Positions 6,124 through 9,925 of a DNA stretch of 9,925 nucleotides are shown piece by piece (position 1 is the first letter of the stretch; every line of letters starts with the position of its first letter). This stretch comes from Methanosarcinales archaeon. Its GTDB lineage: Archaea; Halobacteriota; Methanosarcinia; Methanosarcinales; Methanogasteraceae. The DNA lies in the NCBI GenBank assembly GCA_030594905.1, contig JAUVEF010000028.1:1-9925 (forward strand), in the 5' to 3' direction. The notes under the pieces were generated by a model that had not been told where the DNA came from, searched no databases, and saw only the letters and a list, made by a program, of their open reading frames with translations. A program made the translations under genes and the position numbers.

Positions 6124-6384
6124 TTATTTTAATAACTCCAGGTTTCGTGGTTCAACATTGAGCGGTTCAGTTCTTCCATTATCCGGATCCTTAATCGAAA
6201 TGTTTGGTACTGGAACACCATCCCAGCGTTGTCCTTGCTTTTGCAACCCCTTCATCGTTTACGCCAATGATGTGTTTTCATCCGTGTGCATTAGCAAAAC
6301 CGCATATCCATTTGACATATTCATTCCGCCAGTTCTCTTTCCATCCGACATTCTGGTTTTCAGCCAACCAACCTCGTTTTGCAT
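6124..6384 (-). pseudogene. Remnant of an AlbA_2 (Schlafen-type) DNA-binding regulator
   Basis: Minus-strand translation gives a recognisable AlbA_2 start: an ATG at 6384 begins MQNEVGW, and after a frame change of one base the reading continues AENQNVGWKENW, then NEYVKWICGFANAHG (6364-6281). A TGA follows at 6278-6280 where the family has Gly, a one-base change from GGA. The same frame then resumes with KHIIGVNDEG (6277-6248). A jump to another frame gives LQKQGQRWDGVPVP, ending at a TAA at 6124-6126. In intact relatives, which are AlbA_2 plus ATPase-like proteins of about 400-480 residues often labelled ATP-dependent DNA helicase or transcriptional regulator, the last segment lies far downstream of the first. 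A central deletion therefore joins them near 6245-6250. With two frame changes and a stop, no functional protein is expected. The family assignment is from memory of its motifs and should be searched. Confidence 0.7.
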
Positions 6385-6472
6385 GTGAGCAAATCCTTTC
6401 TAATATAACGCATTGAATCGCACGCAAAAATTATCGTTTCTACCTTATCAAATTATACCTGCGCGCCTCGTT

Positions 6473-6477
6473 AAAAA
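6473..6477 (-). terminator. U-run downstream of the U32 gene
   Basis: The minus strand reads TCTTGTTTTTAACG about 100 nt past the U32 stop codon. Archaeal termination at a short U-run is possible here, just before the relic promoter of the decayed gene. No hairpin accompanies it. Confidence 0.25.
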
Positions 6478-6579
6478 CAAGATTCAATCAAACTGGCAGG
6501 AAATCAAAAGCTGTGTACATTTACATCGATACCCCGAACTTTGCAAAGCATTCCGTTTTGTTGCCATCCACCATCCCGA

Positions 6580-7806
6580 TCAAGAAGTGGACCGCCGCTC
6601 CACCTTAAACACCCGATCATTCTTCCTGACCCGGTCCTGCACGCCCAGTCCCACGTCCTGCCCCCTTTCTGCCTCTGAAACTGGCTTTCCATCTGCAATC
6701 AGCGATTCAACCTCCTGCTCAAGGTATGTGGTGGATCCCTCGATTATAATCCGGTCACCCACCGTCAGACCCTGTTCAAGCAGCCGCACAGACGCAGCGT
6801 TCTGTCTCTGGAAGTAGTTGACCACCACGCCAACCGCCTGCCTGTGTACCGACGATGCGTTCATGTCCGACTCATAACCCGCACCCTCAGGACCCGGCAC
6901 CCCGAAATAGAATCCTGTGGAAAATCCCCGATTATATTCAAGTTCCAGCCGTTTTTTCAATTCTTTTGCCTGTTCAGGCGTGTATGAATCATCGCGACAT
7001 GCGTTCAGCGCTTCGCGGTAGCATCCTGCCACTACCGACGTATAGCTGGCATTTCGCAGCCTGCCTTCCAATTTGAATGCGCAAACCCCAGTATCGATCA
7101 GTTCGGGAATGTGTTCGATCATGCAGAGGTCTTTTGCGCTTAACAGGTATTTGCCGCCGAGTTCTACCTCTGCCCCGTCCTCGGAGTGCAGCGTCCACTG
7201 CCACCGACATGGCTGGGTGCAATCGCCACAGTTGCCAGACTTACCGAGCAGATATGCCGAAAGGTAGCAGCGACCGGATACTGCCTGACACATGGCGCCG
7301 TGCACAAAGACCTCAAGTTCCATGCGGGTATGCTGCCCGATTTCCCGAATCTGCGCGATATTAAGCTCCCGCGACAGTATCACACGGCTTGCGCCAAGCG
7401 TTTCGTAGAATTCGGCGGCTCGTCCGTTGGATACGTTTGCCTGCGTGGATATATGCACCCGGAGATCCCGGTCCAGGGCGGCACATATCACGGCAGGATC
7501 CCACGCAATGATCGCATCCACACCCGCGCTCTTTGCTGCATCGATGACATCAACCACGTCTGGCAGATCCTCCTGATATATCACAGTATTGACTGCCATG
7601 TACGCTCGCAGCCCGTAACCCTTCACCGCCTCCACAAAAGCGTCGAGATTGCCTCTGTTGATCTCACGCGCCCTCGCCCTGAGGCTGAACCTGTCAAGCG
7701 AGAAATAGACGGCGTCGGCGTGATCCTTACATGCCGAGAGGGCAGCGAGATTCCGCACTCCTGCGACCAGTTCGGGACTTAAGCCTGGTTCGCGTTGGTT
7801 GCCCAT
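6580..7806 (-). CDS. U32-family protein (peptidase U32 / tRNA or rRNA hydroxylation type)
   Basis: This 408-residue protein carries the U32 signature, running from LEVFVHGAMC to GRCYLS (about 164-183), followed by GNCGDCTQPCRW. The four usual cluster-binding cysteines are C173, C180, C196 and C200, and C193 and C228 are extra. An N-terminal TIM-barrel-like half precedes it (DAVYFSLDRFSLRA 31-44, RAYMAVNTVIY 67-77, VHISTQANVSN 117-127). A C-terminal beta-rich domain (about 320-405) contains VGDRIIIEG. Characterised relatives (TrhP, RlhA, UbiU/V) use a [4Fe-4S] cluster in O2-independent hydroxylation of tRNA, rRNA or ubiquinone precursors; the old name peptidase is doubtful for most. The very N-terminus reads PELVAGVRNL, where relatives usually have a LLAPAGN-like segment. 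No frame extension upstream is possible, because an in-frame TAA lies 8 codons before the ATG. A TATA-like CATTTAAG about 26 nt ahead suggests a leaderless start. Confidence 0.88.
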   Translation of the reverse strand: MGNQREPGLSPELVAGVRNLAALSACKDHADAVYFSLDRFSLRARAREINRGNLDAFVEAVKGYGLRAYMAVNTVIYQEDLPDVVDVIDAAKSAGVDAIIAWDPAVICAALDRDLRVHISTQANVSNGRAAEFYETLGASRVILSRELNIAQIREIGQHTRMELEVFVHGAMCQAVSGRCYLSAYLLGKSGNCGDCTQPCRWQWTLHSEDGAEVELGGKYLLSAKDLCMIEHIPELIDTGVCAFKLEGRLRNASYTSVVAGCYREALNACRDDSYTPEQAKELKKRLELEYNRGFSTGFYFGVPGPEGAGYESDMNASSVHRQAVGVVVNYFQRQNAASVRLLEQGLTVGDRIIIEGSTTYLEQEVESLIADGKPVSEAERGQDVGLGVQDRVRKNDRVFKVERRSTS

Positions 7807-7990
7807 AATGGTAGCGTTGTCGGGACTCGCTTAAATGAGTTGCCATCCCGGGGGTCTGCAAACAGCGGCTTGGACGGGAAATACGCGGCCCCTGGCGCGA
7901 CGTTCCGCGAGAGGCAGCGATCGGGTTTCTTGCGGTGGATGGAAAGTTTGAATACCGCTGGAATTGCAGACAACACTGGAGATATAAACC
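7807..7990. promoter_or_regulatory. Divergent promoter region with a long inverted repeat
   Basis: This 184-nt gap separates the U32 gene from the ferredoxin-oxidoreductase unit. GTCTGCAA and AGCGG (7854-7861, 7864-7868) are matched by CCGCT and TTGCAGAC (7955-7959, 7964-7971) in reverse complement, enclosing about 86 nt. The right arm ends 6 nt before the ribosome binding site of the ferredoxin gene (GGAGAT, 7978-7983). On the minus side, CATTTAAG near 7829-7836 may be the U32 TATA box. The plus-strand promoter is not obvious; GTTTGAATA at 7946-7954 is a weak candidate. Confidence 0.4.
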
Positions 7991-8404
7991 ATGAGGTTGG
8001 CGGTGTTGGACACCGAACGATGCATCGGCTGTCAGAGCTGTATGTTTGCATGTGCGAGGCGGCAGGGTATGGGCGGACTGTCCAGAGCCTGTATAGGCGT
8101 CAGATCTGTTGGAGGCATGGAACGAGGGTTCGTTGTGGTGGTTTGTAGAGCCTGCGAGGACCCACCCTGTGCAAAAGTGTGCCCCACAGGTGCTCTTAAG
8201 CCCAGAGAGGGTGGCGGCGTTCGCATTGACATCACCAAGTGTACAGGATGCGGCAACTGCCGTGACGCCTGTCTTATGGGGTGTGTTTTCTGGGATGATG
8301 AGATTAATAAACCAATGATCTGTATCCACTGCGGTTACTGTGCTAAATTCTGCCCCCATGGGGTGCTCAGTCTGGAAACGAGAAAGGAGGATGATCATGC
8401 TTGA
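7991..8404 (+). CDS. Ferredoxin-type subunit with four [4Fe-4S] motifs, partner of the oxidoreductase
   Basis: This 137-residue protein carries 16 regularly spaced cysteines, enough for four [4Fe-4S] clusters: C11/14/17/21, C52/55/60/64 (the latter with CRACEDPPCAKVCP), C84/87/90/94 and C111/114/117/121. The arrangement is that of electron-transfer subunits related to DmsB/HybA and of the small subunits of AOR-type tungsten enzymes (AorA, WOR5 small subunit). No signal peptide or membrane segment is present, so it is cytoplasmic. It should pass electrons between the catalytic subunit encoded next and a soluble carrier. GGAGAT (7978-7983) lies 7 nt before the ATG at 7991, fixing the start. Its stop codon overlaps the next gene by 8 nt, and the strong GGAGG of that gene lies in its own last codons, which indicates translational coupling and fixed stoichiometry. 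Confidence 0.9.
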   Translation: MRLAVLDTERCIGCQSCMFACARRQGMGGLSRACIGVRSVGGMERGFVVVVCRACEDPPCAKVCPTGALKPREGGGVRIDITKCTGCGNCRDACLMGCVFWDDEINKPMICIHCGYCAKFCPHGVLSLETRKEDDHA

Positions 8405-9925
8405 AAATGATCCTCTAAGAAATGTTCTTCACGTAGATCTATCAAATAAGAATTTCCGGGTTGAGGATAGACGAGATCTCTTTGAGAGATATATAGGCGG
8501 CGCTGGTGTTGCAATCCAGCTTCTTCACGAGGAGTGTCCTGAAGGTTGCGATGCTCTCGCACCAGACAACCCGATAATATTTGCTGTAGGTCCATTGACT
8601 GGATTGTTCCCCCTTGCCTCAAAGACCGTTGCCATGTTTAAATCACCTCACACCGGCAATCTGGGTGAGAGTCACTGTGGCGGACGTAGCGCTGTTGCTA
8701 TCCGCATGGCCGGATATGGCGCTATTGTGATAAAGGGCAAGAGCGATAGCCCCATTTACATTGCCATCCATGGTAATCGGGTCTATTTCCGGGATGCGTC
8801 CTCCTTGTGGGGAATGAAAGGCAGCTCCACCGGGCGCATCATCAGGGAACATGAACCCGGAGCAGGACTCAGAACGATTATGCGTATCGGCAGGGCTGGG
8901 GAAAAACTTGTCACTTATGCATGTGTGACCACGGAGACGTACCGGCATTTTGGCAGATTAGGGCTGGGTGCGGTTTTTGGTAGCAAGAAACTCAAAGCTG
9001 TCATGATAGCGGGCAAACGAACGCTTCCGGTTCGTGATAGCAATGAGTTCAAACAGACGTATGATGAGATTTATCAGGCGGCTGTTGCATCTCCGGTGAT
9101 GAAGAAGTATCACGATCTTGGAACGGCTGAGAATATTCTGCCCTTAAATAAGTTTGGTGGGCTTCCAACGAGAAATCTCAAGGAAGCAAGCTTTGAAGGG
9201 GCGCAAGAGATATCAGGCGAAACGTTTGCAGAAGATTATCTGGGCAGACGGCTTGCCTGCTCTCACTGTCCTGTCGGGTGCATACATATTGCTGCGCTCC
9301 GGGAGCCTTATGAAGATGAGCCGTACTTCTACAAGACCTCCATGATCTGTTACGACTATGAACCGATTTATGCATTGGGCTCTATGCTGGGCGGGTCTGA
9401 CGCCGATGGCTTCCTGAAGTTGATGGACAAGATAGAAATGTGGGGTATAGACGTGATGAGTGCCGGGGTTATCCTGGCATGGGCAACAGAGGCACAGGAA
9501 AAAGGCATCATCTCTGATACGGAAACAATGGGTATCAAGCTTGAGTGGGGGAACTACGCAGCCTACATAGACGCAGTGCGGTTGATAATCGAGCAGCCAA
9601 ATGACTTCTATAAGGCGCTTGCACGCGGAGTTCTACATGCAGCATCCATATATGGCGGAGAGGATTATGCCCTTGCTTTTGGCGGAAACGAGATGCCGGG
9701 ATACCATACAGGACCTGGAGCACATATAGGGGCTTTGATTGGTGCAAGACACTCTCATCTGGACAACGCTGGCTACAGTGTTGACCAGAAGGTTCTCAGT
9801 GAAAAGCAGATCAGTCCTGAGGAACTTGTTGGGACATTGCTGGCTGAGGAACGATGGCGCCAGACCCTGTCAAGTCTTGTAATCTGTTTCTTTGCCAGAG
9901 GAATATATCAGCCGGATACGATCTG
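8397..9925 (+). CDS. Aldehyde:ferredoxin oxidoreductase-type tungsten enzyme, catalytic subunit (3' truncated by window)
   Basis: The frame is open from the ATG at 8397 to the window edge, giving 509 residues of an expected 600-650. The N-terminal AOR domain includes LRNVLHVDL (7-15), a YIGGAG motif (32-37), VGPLTG (64-69) and GRLGLGAVFGSKKLKAV (186-202). The cluster motif is C288-x2-C291-x3-C295. With C497 these match the four [4Fe-4S] ligands of Pyrococcus AOR (288, 291, 295, 494). NEMPGYHTG (431-439) and GARHSHLDNAGY (449-460) line the cofactor region in the family. The enzyme should carry a tungsten or molybdenum bis-pterin and oxidise an aldehyde, or reduce an acid or aromatic acyl-CoA, using the ferredoxin subunit. 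GLFPLASKTVAMF (69-81) and GRLGLG differ from classical AOR (GRGG), so another subfamily, perhaps nearer to BamB of class II benzoyl-CoA reductase, is possible. GGAGG (8386-8390) lies 6 nt ahead of the start. Confidence 0.92.
   Translation, partial: MLENDPLRNVLHVDLSNKNFRVEDRRDLFERYIGGAGVAIQLLHEECPEGCDALAPDNPIIFAVGPLTGLFPLASKTVAMFKSPHTGNLGESHCGGRSAVAIRMAGYGAIVIKGKSDSPIYIAIHGNRVYFRDASSLWGMKGSSTGRIIREHEPGAGLRTIMRIGRAGEKLVTYACVTTETYRHFGRLGLGAVFGSKKLKAVMIAGKRTLPVRDSNEFKQTYDEIYQAAVASPVMKKYHDLGTAENILPLNKFGGLPTRNLKEASFEGAQEISGETFAEDYLGRRLACSHCPVGCIHIAALREPYEDEPYFYKTSMICYDYEPIYALGSMLGGSDADGFLKLMDKIEMWGIDVMSAGVILAWATEAQEKGIISDTETMGIKLEWGNYAAYIDAVRLIIEQPNDFYKALARGVLHAASIYGGEDYALAFGGNEMPGYHTGPGAHIGALIGARHSHLDNAGYSVDQKVLSEKQISPEELVGTLLAEERWRQTLSSLVICFFARGIYQPDTI

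Larger units (their letters stand above)
6004..6579. other. 576-nt stretch without an intact gene
   Basis: Apart from the AlbA_2 remnant, I see no coding signal. Segment 6004-6123 holds the upstream region of the protease gene; the A/T patch near 6027-6034, about 27 nt before its GTG, is a weak promoter candidate. Segment 6385-6579 is A/T-rich. It contains a run of five A at 6473-6477, a U-run on the minus strand that could end the U32 transcript, and a TATA-like GGTATAATTT on the minus strand (6450-6459), about 70 nt ahead of the remnant's ATG and possibly its old promoter. Open frames here on the plus strand are antisense to the remnant and have no family resemblance. Confidence 0.55.

Noticed and set aside
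6071..6388. Plus-strand open frame of 105 codons (and an overlapping one at 6204-6416).
   Set aside because: It lies antisense to the AlbA_2 remnant, has a composition rich in Ser, Phe, Cys and Pro with no family resemblance, and has no ribosome binding site.
7727..8398. Minus-strand open frame of 223 codons covering the ferredoxin gene.
   Set aside because: It is a shadow of the cysteine-rich ferredoxin and the 5' end of the U32 gene; its protein is low-complexity and matches nothing recognisable.
1..9925. CRISPR arrays, tRNA or rRNA genes, insertion-sequence ends and toxin-antitoxin pairs.
   Set aside because: No regularly spaced repeats, cloverleaf-like segments, conserved rRNA stretches, transposase motifs or small paired genes were found on either strand.

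Overview
The window reads as euryarchaeal DNA, most likely from a methanogen or an ANME/Syntrophoarchaeum-like relative. The evidence is the gene content (RNase P protein 4, a Tfx-type regulator, an archaeal presenilin-type protease, stacks of CBS-domain proteins, a tungsten-type aldehyde oxidoreductase with its ferredoxin) and the expression signals (GGAGG and GGTGAT ribosome binding sites, TATA-like boxes about 26 nt before probable leaderless starts). The lineage assignment is an inference; no rRNA or tRNA gene is present to settle it.

Layout. Positions 1-39 may hold the last codons of an upstream gene. Positions 94-2632 (+) hold three consecutive genes, each encoding four CBS motifs (12 in all), probably one operon. 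A long imperfect hairpin at 2645-2712 separates them from a convergent pair of minus-strand DNA-binding regulators: a Tfx-family protein (2747-3163) and a small winged-helix protein (3318-3602) that appears to be leaderless. Divergent from these are RNase P protein component 4 (3788-4108, +) and, overlapping it by 4 nt, a radical SAM activating enzyme of the anaerobic ribonucleotide reductase type (4105-4851, +). A 237-nt non-coding gap with repeats and an unexplained TATA-like box follows, then a minus-strand presenilin-family intramembrane aspartyl protease (5089-6003).

Positions 6004-6579 contain no intact gene. They do contain the wreck of a minus-strand AlbA_2 (Schlafen-type) DNA-binding/ATP-binding regulator, recognisable at 6124-6384 despite two frame changes, a stop codon and a large internal deletion. 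Next is a minus-strand U32-family protein (6580-7806). A divergent plus-strand pair follows: a ferredoxin with four [4Fe-4S] motifs (7991-8404) and, overlapping it by 8 nt, an aldehyde:ferredoxin oxidoreductase-type tungsten enzyme (8397 to the window end, truncated by the window edge).

How the genes work together. The ferredoxin and oxidoreductase form a clear two-subunit redox enzyme. The three CBS proteins probably act as adenine-nucleotide sensors, possibly as one assembly. The RNase P gene and radical SAM gene are translationally coupled but functionally unrelated as far as can be seen. I find no CRISPR array, phage module, toxin-antitoxin pair or clear new multi-gene system. The most noteworthy items are the 12-CBS cluster with its uneven loss of nucleotide-binding residues, the decayed AlbA_2 gene, and two structured non-coding segments.
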